From an uncultured Prevotellaceae bacterium (GTDB lineage Bacteria > Bacteroidota > Bacteroidia > Bacteroidales > Bacteroidaceae), in the NCBI GenBank assembly GCA_947305005.1, contig CAMZCM010000002.1:62001-126000 (forward strand): DNA of 64,000 nucleotides, read 5' to 3'. Below the pieces are notes generated by a model. It had not been told where the DNA came from, made no database searches, and saw nothing but the letters and a program-made list of their open reading frames with translations. Shown in pieces: positions 41,601-48,513 of the stretch; position 1 is the first letter of the stretch; every line of letters starts with the position of its first letter. The position numbers and the translations under genes were made by a program.

Positions 41601-42365
41601 CGTCGTACGCCCAGTGGCGTGAAAGCCGCTATCATCCGTGAGAAGGGCACCAATGGTGAGCGAGAGATGGCCTATAGCCTTTACCTTGCTGGCTTCGACG
41701 TGAAGGACGTCATGATGACAGACCTGATCTCCGGTCGCGAGACCTTGGATGACATTCAGATGATTGTCTTCTGCGGTGGTTTCTCCAACTCTGATGTCCT
41801 TGGTTCTGCTAAGGGTTGGGCCGGTGCTTTCCTCTATAACCCGAAGGCCAAGGAGGCACTTGACCGCTTCTATGCCCGTCCTGACACCCTCTCGCTCGGC
41901 ATCTGCAATGGCTGCCAGTTGATGGTAGAGCTGAACCTGCTCGGTTTGTCTGGTGAAGAGAAGATGCTGCACAACGATAGCCATAAGTTTGAATCCTCCT
42001 TCCTTGGCCTTACGATTCCTGAGAATAAGAGTGTTATGTTTGGTTCTCTCTCTGGCTCCAAGTTGGGCATCTGGGTAGCTCACGGAGAAGGTAAGTTCCA
42101 TCTGCCGCAGATTGAAGGTGCTTACCAAGTTGTTGCCAAATATAGTTACGATGGCTATCCCGCCAACCCCAATGGCTCCGATTACGCTGTCGCAGGTCTC
42201 TGCTCTGCTGATGGTCGTCACTTGGCTATGATGCCGCACTTGGAACGCGCCATCTTCCCTTGGCAATGTGCTTACTATCCGGCTAATCGCCAGAAAGATG
42301 ATGTTACCCCGTGGATTGAAGCATTTGTGAATGCCCGTAAATGGTGCGAGAAAGCCAAATGCTGA
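38700..42365 (+). CDS. purL: Phosphoribosylformylglycinamidine synthase (large type)
   Basis: Single-chain FGAM synthase of purine synthesis, 1221 residues from ATG 38700, converting FGAR to FGAM with ATP and glutamine. Recognisable parts: the N-terminal domain, INSEHCRHKIFGG, AETHNFPTTVEPFNGASTGT, the second synthase half with HDISAGGLITTLLEM, and a C-terminal glutaminase with VFCGGFSNSD, GICNGCQLMVEL (nucleophile cysteine) and VAHGEGKF. About residues 563-575 hold an unusual NSQLSSLNAQLEK segment encoded by a CT-CAA rich tract. The promoter at 38637 sets the start. The first chromate-transporter gene overlaps the stop. Confidence 0.96.
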   Translation: MVISFFRTPQQSIIATQVDHLLTPEEIQKLCWLYGNATLIDAPTMDGFFVGPRREMITPWSTNAVEITQNMALTGIKRIEEYWAVESEDADYDPMLQRLYKGLDQEIFTVNIKPAPIQQIENLEEYNEQEGLALSPEEIEYLHKVEGQLGRKLTDSEVFGFAQINSEHCRHKIFGGTFIIDGKEMPSSLFAMIKRTTQENPHKIISAYKDNVAFAEGPVVEQFAPADHATSDYFIIKDIESVISIKAETHNFPTTVEPFNGASTGTGGEIRDRMGGGVGSWPIAGTAVYMTSYPSSQRPWLYQTPEQILIKASNGASDFGNKFGQPLITGSVLTFEHEENGEQYGYDKVIMLAGGVGYGTKRDCLKGTPKKGNKIVVVGGDNYRIGLGGGSVSSVDTGRYSSGIELNAVQRANPEMQKRANNLVRALCEEDVNPVVSIHDHGSAGHVNCLSELVEECGGLIDMTQLPIGDPTLSSKEIIANESQERMGLLIQEEHLDHVRKIAERERAPLYVVGETTGDAHFAFQQGDGVRPFDLDVAQMFGHSPKTVMVDETVERKYENVNSQLSSLNAQLEKVLSLEAVACKDWLTNKVDRSVTGKVARQQCQGELQLPLSDCGVVALDYRGQKGIATALGHAPQAGLADPAAGSVLSVAESLTNIVWAPLAEGLDSVSLSANWMWPCRSQKGEDARLYAAVEALSEFCCALEINVPTGKDSLSMTQKYPDGSKIISPGTVIVTSGSEVSDIRKVVSPVLADEPKSALYHIDFSFDELRLGGSAYAQSQGKVGSDVPTCTNPEYFRDAFTAVQECVNRGLLLAGHDISAGGLITTLLEMCFANTKGGLKINLNNFETSDIVKILFAENPGVVVQVATKHEAEFKKLLDDAGVGHIYIGVPARERVVRIRKGDFEETLDIDQLRDVWYKTSYTLDCKQSFNGCAKARFENYKKQPLNMQFNKSFTGKLSQYGITPARRTPSGVKAAIIREKGTNGEREMAYSLYLAGFDVKDVMMTDLISGRETLDDIQMIVFCGGFSNSDVLGSAKGWAGAFLYNPKAKEALDRFYARPDTLSLGICNGCQLMVELNLLGLSGEEKMLHNDSHKFESSFLGLTIPENKSVMFGSLSGSKLGIWVAHGEGKFHLPQIEGAYQVVAKYSYDGYPANPNGSDYAVAGLCSADGRHLAMMPHLERAIFPWQCAYYPANRQKDDVTPWIEAFVNARKWCEKAKC

Positions 42366-42898
42366 ATCTTTTCAAGACTTTCTTTCACATCGGCCTGTTC
42401 ACCATCGGGGGTGGATATGCGATGATTCCGCTCATTGAGGCGAAAGTCGTCAATGAGAAACAGTGGATCAGTCGCGAGGAACTCCTTGACCTGATAGCTG
42501 TTGCTCAGTCGTGCCCAGGTGTCTTTGCCGTGAATATTGCAATATTCATCGGTTATAAGCTTCGAGGCACGTGGGGCGCTGTGATGTCAACCCTCGGTTG
42601 TGCCCTGCCATCGTTCTTGATTATTCTGTCCATTGCTTTGTTCTTTAGGCAGTTTCAGGAAAACCCATGGGTGGCTCGCGCCTTTAGGGGGATTCGTCCC
42701 TGCGTGGTTGCCTTGATAGCGCAACCTACGTTTAAGATGGCACAGGCTGCAAAGATCAACCGTTATAACATTTGGATTCCGGCCCTCGGTGCTTTCCTGA
42801 TCTGGATGTTTGGTGTCTCGCCCATCTGGGTGATTGCCGCTGCAGGTTTGGGCGGTTGGTTGTATGGTAAATTTGTCATTGACGCTCATACCTTATGA
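42359..42898 (+). CDS. Chromate transporter, N-terminal-type half
   Basis: A 179-residue membrane protein of the CHR family (short type, one homologous domain). FFHIGLFTIGGGYAMIPLIE is the family signature, with DLIAVAQSCPGVFAVNIAIF and FRGIRPCVVALIA. About five to six membrane segments. Short CHR proteins work in pairs; its partner follows with a four-base overlap (ATGA). The family exports chromate or exchanges anions such as sulfate; the natural substrate here is unknown. ATG 42359 overlaps the purL stop (ATGCTGA), so the gene is coupled to purL; the longer frame to 42341 is less likely. Confidence 0.88.
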   Translation: MLNLFKTFFHIGLFTIGGGYAMIPLIEAKVVNEKQWISREELLDLIAVAQSCPGVFAVNIAIFIGYKLRGTWGAVMSTLGCALPSFLIILSIALFFRQFQENPWVARAFRGIRPCVVALIAQPTFKMAQAAKINRYNIWIPALGAFLIWMFGVSPIWVIAAAGLGGWLYGKFVIDAHTL

Positions 42899-43467
42899 TA
42901 TTCATCCAGCTTTTCTATACCTTCTTCCTCATCGGCCTTTTCGGCTTTGGCGGCGGATATGCGATGATCTCCATGATTCAGGGCGAGGTGGTGACCAATC
43001 ATCACTGGATGACCATGGGTGAATTTACAGACATCGTGGCTGTCTCACAGATGACTCCCGGTCCTATAGGTATCAACTCAGCTACCTATGTCGGCTACAC
43101 GGCTGTCGTCAATGCTGGAGGAACTCATTGGATGGGCATCTTAGGAAGTGCTACGGCGACTTTCTCTGTCATTCTGCCTTCCTTTATCTTAATGTTGCTC
43201 ATCTCTAAGTTCTTGATGCAGTTTAAGCATCATCCTATGGTTGAGCGCGTCTTCAGCGGTTTGCGTCCTGCGGTTGTAGGCTTGTTGGCGGCAGCCTGTC
43301 TGTTGCTCATGACGCCAGAGAATTTCTCTACTCCTACGGATTCTCCTTGGCAGTTCTGGATCAGTATAGCCATCTTCGGGCTGACCATCGTTGCCTGTCA
43401 GGTTTATAAGATCAGTCCCATCCGTGTCCTTCTTTTCTGCGCCCTTGTGGGCATTCTCCTCTTTTAG
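42895..43467 (+). CDS. Chromate transporter, C-terminal-type half
   Basis: A 190-residue CHR-family partner of the preceding protein. It repeats the signature FFLIGLFGFGGGYAMISMIQ and has VAVSQMTPGPIGINSATYVG, then FSGLRPAVVGLLAAACLLLM. The two halves together equal one long CHR protein with inverted topology. The ComEC gene starts at the base after its stop. Co-translation with its partner is expected from the ATGA overlap. Confidence 0.9.
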   Translation: MIFIQLFYTFFLIGLFGFGGGYAMISMIQGEVVTNHHWMTMGEFTDIVAVSQMTPGPIGINSATYVGYTAVVNAGGTHWMGILGSATATFSVILPSFILMLLISKFLMQFKHHPMVERVFSGLRPAVVGLLAAACLLLMTPENFSTPTDSPWQFWISIAIFGLTIVACQVYKISPIRVLLFCALVGILLF

Positions 43468-45210
43468 ATGAGTCGCCCCGTTGTCATCATGTTTTTTGCC
43501 TTGATGGCAGGTGTGGCATTGGCCGACTTCTTTTTGTACGATGCTACGTGGTTGGCTATCTCGAGTTCTAAGACCACTTGTGTGCTTCTGGCGCCATGGG
43601 GCTTATGTCTTCTGCTGACCCTCATTGCCTTCTTTTGCTATCGTCATGAATTGCGCGACTCCCTTTTTGCACGCCATTCTTGGTTCCCGCTTCTCACTCT
43701 TTTGTTCTTCCTTAGTGTGGGCTTTGGTCGTTATGCGATGGTGGCCGAGCGGCAGCATCGTGAGTGGGCTGTACATGGGCATCCTGTCAATCGTGGCAAT
43801 CCCGACGAGTTTGATGCCGTGCGTTGGCAATGGGTGAGTGGTGCTATGACAGGCACTTCCACGCTGAAACAGAAAGGATTGGCAGTTCGCGATCGGTTGA
43901 TGAAACGAATGAAAGCATTGGGAATGGAAGAACAGACGATGGCGGTGGTGGCTGCGATGACGTTGGGCGACCGCTCTCTGCTGCAGCGCGACACCCGCAC
44001 TCTCTTTGCCCGCGCCGGCTCCAGCCATCTCTTGGCTTTGTCAGGCTTGCATCTAGGCATCATCGTGGGCCTGTTCCTTCAGCTGATGAACGGCCGTTTG
44101 GTGTTATCGCGTTGGCGACGTCTTCTGGGTCTAGCCATCCTCGTGTTTATCTGGACCTTCGCCTTGTTGGCCGGCTTCCCAAATTCGTTAGTTCGCGCCA
44201 GTCTTATGACTTCAGTCTTTGTGATTGCCAACATGATGAACCGCTACGGGGATCCTATGCAGAATCTCTTGTTGACGGGTGTTATCATGCTGCTTTTGCG
44301 CCCGATGTATCTCTTCGATGTTGGTGTACAACTCTCTTTTCTGTCGGTAGCTGGCATACTACTTTTCTACCAGCCCCTGTATATGTGGTGCTTCACCCAT
44401 TGGCGCTATCAAGTCTTTTGGCTGGAGCGTTATTGGCTGATGTGGCCTGTTACCTTTTTCCTTGTTTCCTTATGCGCACAGCTACCTACACTGCCTCTTG
44501 TGGCCTATTATTTCCATCAGATTCCTGTCTATGGCGCTTTGGTGAGCATTGTTATGATACCGCTCACCACGCTTTTCATCACCTTGGCGCTGTTCCTGTT
44601 ATTATTCATGTTTGTGTGGCCCTGGCTTGCTACACTCTTATCCGTATGCCTCACTTGGCTGGTTTCCTTGATGATGTGGCTGATGGCCTTGGTGTCACGT
44701 TTTCCTGGTGCTGTCATTCCTGATTTCTGGAGTCGCAAGGCAGAGCCTCAGGTCGTAGTGTATCATAACCGTGCCTGTCCCGCCCTCCACGTCATCGCTT
44801 CACCCTCCCAGAGTTGGGTACTGCTGCCAGAGCCGGAGAAAGCAGATTCAGGTTTGTTTTACATACGTCGTGACTTCTGGCAGCGCCGTCTCACGGCACA
44901 GCCACAACTATTGCGAGGCAAGCAACGGCTTGAAGTCGGACAACAGATCTTCGTGATGATGAACAACGCCCTGCCGCCGAAACACGAGCTCTCATCAGCT
45001 CCGGAGACGATTGATCTGTTATGGATCACCCGTGGCTTCCGTGGCGCTCATCTCACTCCTTTCTCCTCTGTCTATGCTCCCCAGCTTCTGGTCTTAGACG
45101 CAAGCCTGCCTCTCTGGCAGCGGAGAGCGCTGGCCCGAGAGGCATGGCGAATAGGTTGGCGTGTCTATGACGTCGCTGAGCAAGGAGCTTTTACGTTTTT
45201 TTCAAAATAA
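43468..45210 (+). CDS. ComEC/Rec2-family membrane protein
   Basis: A 580-residue polytopic protein of the ComEC/Rec2 family, the inner-membrane DNA channel of natural transformation. The N-terminal DUF4131-like region has several membrane helices; the competence domain is identified by AMTLGDRSLLQRDTRTLFAR and SSHLLALSGLHLGIIVGLFL, with FPNSLVRASLMTSVFVIANM. Unlike many homologues it has no metallo-beta-lactamase domain: the last ~150 residues lack HxHxDH. It follows the chromate transporter directly and its 3' end overlaps the GNAT gene by 20 bases on the opposite strand. Confidence 0.88.
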   Translation: MSRPVVIMFFALMAGVALADFFLYDATWLAISSSKTTCVLLAPWGLCLLLTLIAFFCYRHELRDSLFARHSWFPLLTLLFFLSVGFGRYAMVAERQHREWAVHGHPVNRGNPDEFDAVRWQWVSGAMTGTSTLKQKGLAVRDRLMKRMKALGMEEQTMAVVAAMTLGDRSLLQRDTRTLFARAGSSHLLALSGLHLGIIVGLFLQLMNGRLVLSRWRRLLGLAILVFIWTFALLAGFPNSLVRASLMTSVFVIANMMNRYGDPMQNLLLTGVIMLLLRPMYLFDVGVQLSFLSVAGILLFYQPLYMWCFTHWRYQVFWLERYWLMWPVTFFLVSLCAQLPTLPLVAYYFHQIPVYGALVSIVMIPLTTLFITLALFLLLFMFVWPWLATLLSVCLTWLVSLMMWLMALVSRFPGAVIPDFWSRKAEPQVVVYHNRACPALHVIASPSQSWVLLPEPEKADSGLFYIRRDFWQRRLTAQPQLLRGKQRLEVGQQIFVMMNNALPPKHELSSAPETIDLLWITRGFRGAHLTPFSSVYAPQLLVLDASLPLWQRRALAREAWRIGWRVYDVAEQGAFTFFSK

Positions 45211-45661
45211 CCTCCATCGTTGTCTTCTGCACTTGCATCCCCATGTTCTGGTAGAAACGCAAAGCCGGTTCGTTTCCTTCCCAAACATTGAGGGTGATAT
45301 TTCTGCAGCCGATGGACTGGGCGTAGTTGCGGACATATTCGTATAACGTTTTCCCGACGTGCTTGCCGCGTGCCTTTTCGTCCACACAGATATCATCGAT
45401 GTACAGCGTCTTGATGTCCTCAAGCAGTTGGTTGTCTTTGACCTCCGTAATCTGACAGAATGCGTAGCCCAACACCTCGCCGTCGTCGAAGACGAAGATG
45501 GGTTTGTTGTCGTCATGGAGCATAAGTTCAAGCTCCTGCTCATTATATTTGGTGGTGTAGGGTTTGAACAAGTCCGGACGTATCACATGGTGCACCATGT
45601 TTACCTGATGCAACAACTCTATGATACGCTTGATATCCCCTTTATTTGCTTTTCTGACCAT
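45191..45661 (-). CDS. GNAT-family N-acetyltransferase
   Basis: A 156-residue acyl-CoA-dependent acetyltransferase of the GNAT fold. LYIDDICVDEKARGKHVGKT carries strand 4 and the acetyl-CoA pyrophosphate loop (usual R/Q-x-x-G-x-G/A), followed by LYEYVRNYAQSIGCRNITLN and a final strand with FYQNMGMQVQKTTME. It may acetylate a small molecule or a protein N-terminus; no specificity can be read. It lies 3 bases after the rhodanese gene, and its 3' end overlaps comEC convergently. Confidence 0.88.
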   Translation of the reverse strand: MVRKANKGDIKRIIELLHQVNMVHHVIRPDLFKPYTTKYNEQELELMLHDDNKPIFVFDDGEVLGYAFCQITEVKDNQLLEDIKTLYIDDICVDEKARGKHVGKTLYEYVRNYAQSIGCRNITLNVWEGNEPALRFYQNMGMQVQKTTMEVILKKT

Positions 45662-45664
45662 TCA

Positions 45665-46066
45665 TTAGGGCGTTATGACAGGCATATTAGCCTCTTTCCA
45701 GGCCTTGATGCCACCGTCGAGTTTCAGTACGCTATAACCAGTATGTGCCAGCCTGGTAGCAGCCTGCTGAGCGCGATCTCCGTCTTCACAATAGACAGCA
45801 ATCTTCTGCTCCTTTGGATACGTATTCTGTATCTTTGTCACGAAGCCCTTCTCATCAGCGAGGTCAATATTGATAGCCCCTTCAATATGTCCGTCTGCAT
45901 ACTCTTGAGCAGTTCGTACATCCACCAGTACCAAGTCAGAATCGGCAAGCCATTCCGCAAATTCTGTCACATCTCTGTTATAGACAGTAGATTTAACAAC
46001 CTGTATGCAAGCAGTCAACAAATTTAAGCCCAATAAGGCCGTTAAACACCAAAAGATCTTTTTCAT
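45665..46066 (-). CDS. Rhodanese-domain lipoprotein
   Basis: A 133-residue protein with a signal peptide and lipobox (LLTACIQ, C20) and a single rhodanese domain. DLVLVDVRTAQEYADGHIEG and AVYCEDGDRAQQAATRL give the active-site cysteine loop (C93 within YCEDGDRA). C-terminal LDGGIKAWKEANMPV is standard. Such single-domain periplasmic rhodaneses transfer sulfane sulfur; the physiological acceptor is unknown. It is transcribed with the GNAT gene. Confidence 0.88.
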   Translation of the reverse strand: MKKIFWCLTALLGLNLLTACIQVVKSTVYNRDVTEFAEWLADSDLVLVDVRTAQEYADGHIEGAINIDLADEKGFVTKIQNTYPKEQKIAVYCEDGDRAQQAATRLAHTGYSVLKLDGGIKAWKEANMPVITP

Positions 46067-46088
46067 TATTATTTCTTTATTTGATTGT

Positions 46089-46673
46089 TTACTTGTTGGG
46101 GATGACGAAGTGGATGGGGAGCGTGTATTTATGGCTTACTGGTTCACCGTTTTTCGTGGCGGGTGCCCATTTCGTCATCTTGCGGATAACGCGAGCCCCT
46201 TCCTGAGCAAAGAGCAGGGCGAACTGTTCCTTCAGCTGTGCCTGTTGCTCCTTGGTCTCTTGGTTGAACTTCGTCGTGTTGAAGTTTTCAATTTTGCAAT
46301 TTTGGGCTGAAATATCTTTCACAGAGCCGTCCTTGTCAACGGTGAAATTCATGAGGACTCTGCCCTCAACTCCATATTTCGATGCCAACTTCGGATATTT
46401 CACATTCTTCGACAAGTATTTCATGAGTGCCTCGTTGCCGCCAGGATAGTTGGGAAGTACATCAGGGGCATCAGAGACCACAGGCTGCGCAGTTTCAGAC
46501 TGACATTTTTCGTCGGTGACGGCTACGCTGTCAGGGTCGCTAAATTGTTTGTCATTGGAGATGAAAACGAATTGTGCGTCTGCGGGTGCTGTGCCGTTCA
46601 GACTGACTTTGGTCTTTGCTTGCCCCGTCATTGCGACGGCAACCAGCAACGCTGTGAAAAGAGTTTTTTTCAT
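46089..46673 (-). CDS. TonB C-terminal-domain protein
   Basis: A 194-residue exported protein: signal peptide MKKTLFTALLVAVAMTGQAK, a low-complexity linker, then a TonB-type domain with YPGGNEALMKYLSKNVKYPK, GVEGRVLMNFTVDKDGSVKD, and a closing strand HKYTLPIHFVI. It lacks the N-terminal membrane helix and proline-rich span of an energy transducer, so it is more likely a periplasmic adaptor. ATG 46673 is favoured over the frame's start at 46709 since a TAAATTTG promoter box lies at 46707-46714. Confidence 0.85.
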   Translation of the reverse strand: MKKTLFTALLVAVAMTGQAKTKVSLNGTAPADAQFVFISNDKQFSDPDSVAVTDEKCQSETAQPVVSDAPDVLPNYPGGNEALMKYLSKNVKYPKLASKYGVEGRVLMNFTVDKDGSVKDISAQNCKIENFNTTKFNQETKEQQAQLKEQFALLFAQEGARVIRKMTKWAPATKNGEPVSHKYTLPIHFVIPNK

Positions 46674-46706
46674 AGGATTAATACCTGATTTGTAAGTAAT
46701 CGGCGA

Positions 46707-46714
46707 CAAATTTA
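46707..46714 (-). promoter_or_regulatory. Possible promoter -7 box of the TonB-domain gene
   Basis: TAAATTTG on the minus strand fits TAnnTTTG, 33 bases before the start at 46673. Confidence 0.5.
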
Positions 46715-46876
46715 CAAAAACTTTCCTATTCCCCCTCGCTTATTCAGTTATTTTTGTCATTCTTTGAATAGACTTTAATGAGTAATAATCAAGTTTTGCA
46801 CCGCAAAGGCGGCGCCATATATTTCTATAATGTTTTTCTTTCGTCCTTATTTCGTGACACCGTAAATCCGTGACTC

Positions 46877-46911
46877 CATCTTACATCTTCCTTCTAACAT
46901 CTTACATCTCT
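46877..46911. repeat. Two-copy 21-bp direct repeat at the edge of the second accessory patch
   Basis: CATCTTACATCT occurs at 46877 and 46898, 21 bp apart, in gene-free DNA between the TonB-domain promoter and the NERD gene. Otherwise 46715-46939 holds nothing I recognise. Confidence 0.4.
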
Positions 46912-46939
46912 TTAGTATGGAAAACACGAAAATGTTACA

Positions 46940-47731
46940 TCATTGCGTCGTAAATCTACATTTTGGATAATTAGAACACCCATAAAAAGAGCCATACTTA
47001 CCGTTTCGTTCCACGAGACGCCCACCGCACTTCGGACAAATACCGGAATTGATGGTTGCATTTACTTCTCTTGCTGCTGTTCGAAGGTTCTTGACATGTT
47101 GCCTGTCGTTCACCATCCCTCGGACATTGTTTCTTTCAAGGATTCCAAGAACCGTTTTTACATCATCATCTTTCAGGTATATCGTCCGATATTCACTAAT
47201 CACATCCAAGAGGTTTTCTTCGTATATAACATGATATCTACTCTCGACGTTACTCAGTACGGCATCACCTGCAAAGACAACTATAGGCACTATCTTAACA
47301 TGAGGAAATGCTGATAGCATCTCCTTTATTCTCAAAGCGTGTCCTACAGATTGCTTGACAGGGTTATAGAAGTGATTCTTCGTTACATAGGTGTAAGTCT
47401 TCCACCATTTCTTAGCATACGTTACTTCTGTAACAATCAACTGAGTCCATTCTTGTCGATTATCATCGCCATAAATTTCGCCCCGATAGTTTTTGGTCTC
47501 TACTGCAAATACACCATACTTAGAAACAACCACATGGTCTATTTGAGTCGTACCGTTCTCTGTTCGGAAAATCAAATCATTTAGGACCGTATAATCATTT
47601 GGCAGTTGTGACAATATCGCGGACACGCGCATTTCCCCTCTCTTCCCTTTCTGCCTTGCTGAATTATACCAAGCCAGGTAAATAGAGAGAACGATAATTA
47701 ATATGATTATCAGAGGGGTCATTAACTGCAT
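46940..47731 (-). CDS. NERD-domain protein with C4 zinc finger
   Basis: A 263-residue protein. An N-terminal membrane segment (PLIIILIIVLSIYLAWY) precedes a NERD (nuclease-related) domain: GKRGEMRVSAILSQL, QIDHVVVSKYGVFAVETKNY, with the D-x..-E-x-K pattern of PD-(D/E)xK nucleases (TQID ... VETK). The C-terminus is a topoisomerase-type C4 zinc ribbon, CPKCGGRLVERNGKYG followed by CSNYPKCRF. The architecture suggests a membrane-bound DNA-processing or defence nuclease; the function is unproven. It is in a 46940-52094 region of accessory genes on the same strand. Confidence 0.85.
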   Translation of the reverse strand: MQLMTPLIIILIIVLSIYLAWYNSARQKGKRGEMRVSAILSQLPNDYTVLNDLIFRTENGTTQIDHVVVSKYGVFAVETKNYRGEIYGDDNRQEWTQLIVTEVTYAKKWWKTYTYVTKNHFYNPVKQSVGHALRIKEMLSAFPHVKIVPIVVFAGDAVLSNVESRYHVIYEENLLDVISEYRTIYLKDDDVKTVLGILERNNVRGMVNDRQHVKNLRTAAREVNATINSGICPKCGGRLVERNGKYGSFYGCSNYPKCRFTTQ

Positions 47732-47769
47732 AGAGTTTATACTTGAATTGTTTTGATTATTGTGTTTAA

Positions 47770-48513
47770 TTAACCTGCAGACTTGTCATATTTCTTGTAA
47801 ATATATTCTTCTGTAAGATAGACATAGCCGTGTATCTTGTTATAATACTTTTCGTAAAGTTCATGATTGTAGTTGAAAATCCGTCCTTTCAAAGAGTAGT
47901 GCTCTGATTGGGAAAATAGTTTATAATATTGATAGACAGAAGCTAGAACTCTCACTTCATAGTCAAGCGTCTTAAGTATGTCGTACATTTGTCTAATCTG
48001 ACCTGTGTAAGCAATACCATTAATAAAGATGGGCTTTGCTTTTTTGATTTCCCATTCTTCACCTTTTTCTGAACTAAGGCAATCTTTCAAGTCATCATAT
48101 AACTTAATTTGATAGTTCTTACTTAGTTCATCAAAATCTTCAGATTCGTCCGGATATGTTTCTTTGCGGATTTCGATATTTGCATCCAGAGAATTCTTTA
48201 AGGATTTTGCAAAATCAACATCCATGATATGCATAACCTCATCAAGCTGTGAATCATCGATAACGGCTATAAACAGTGTTGTCATCAAATCTGAAACGAT
48301 GCACCGATACATCAAATTAGCAGGTACACATAACACATCATACTGATCAAGTGGAAGTAAATAAATGGCATTAAAACATACCCTAATCTTTCTAGTCAAA
48401 TCGTTTAATGCGACAAAACGATTAGACTTAGTATCATTGTAGCAGAGTTCGGTAAGTTTCTGAACTTTCTCTACCATTGACAGAGCATCTTTTATTGTTA
48501 CATCTTTACTCAT
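47770..48513 (-). CDS. Hypothetical protein next to a GIY-YIG protein
   Basis: A 247-residue protein I do not recognise. It is predicted mostly helical, without signal peptide or clear motif; VPANLMYRCIVSDLMTTLFI (about 70-90) is hydrophobic enough for a buried helix. It has many tyrosines toward the end (YKLFSQSEHYSLKGR, YYNKIHGYVYLTEEY). The start at 48513 overlaps the stop of the GIY-YIG gene by 8 bases and is preceded by AAGGAAG, so it is coupled to that gene. It could be a partner or immunity-like protein, but this is only positional inference. DNA here is AT-rich. Confidence 0.6.
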   Translation of the reverse strand: MSKDVTIKDALSMVEKVQKLTELCYNDTKSNRFVALNDLTRKIRVCFNAIYLLPLDQYDVLCVPANLMYRCIVSDLMTTLFIAVIDDSQLDEVMHIMDVDFAKSLKNSLDANIEIRKETYPDESEDFDELSKNYQIKLYDDLKDCLSSEKGEEWEIKKAKPIFINGIAYTGQIRQMYDILKTLDYEVRVLASVYQYYKLFSQSEHYSLKGRIFNYNHELYEKYYNKIHGYVYLTEEYIYKKYDKSAG

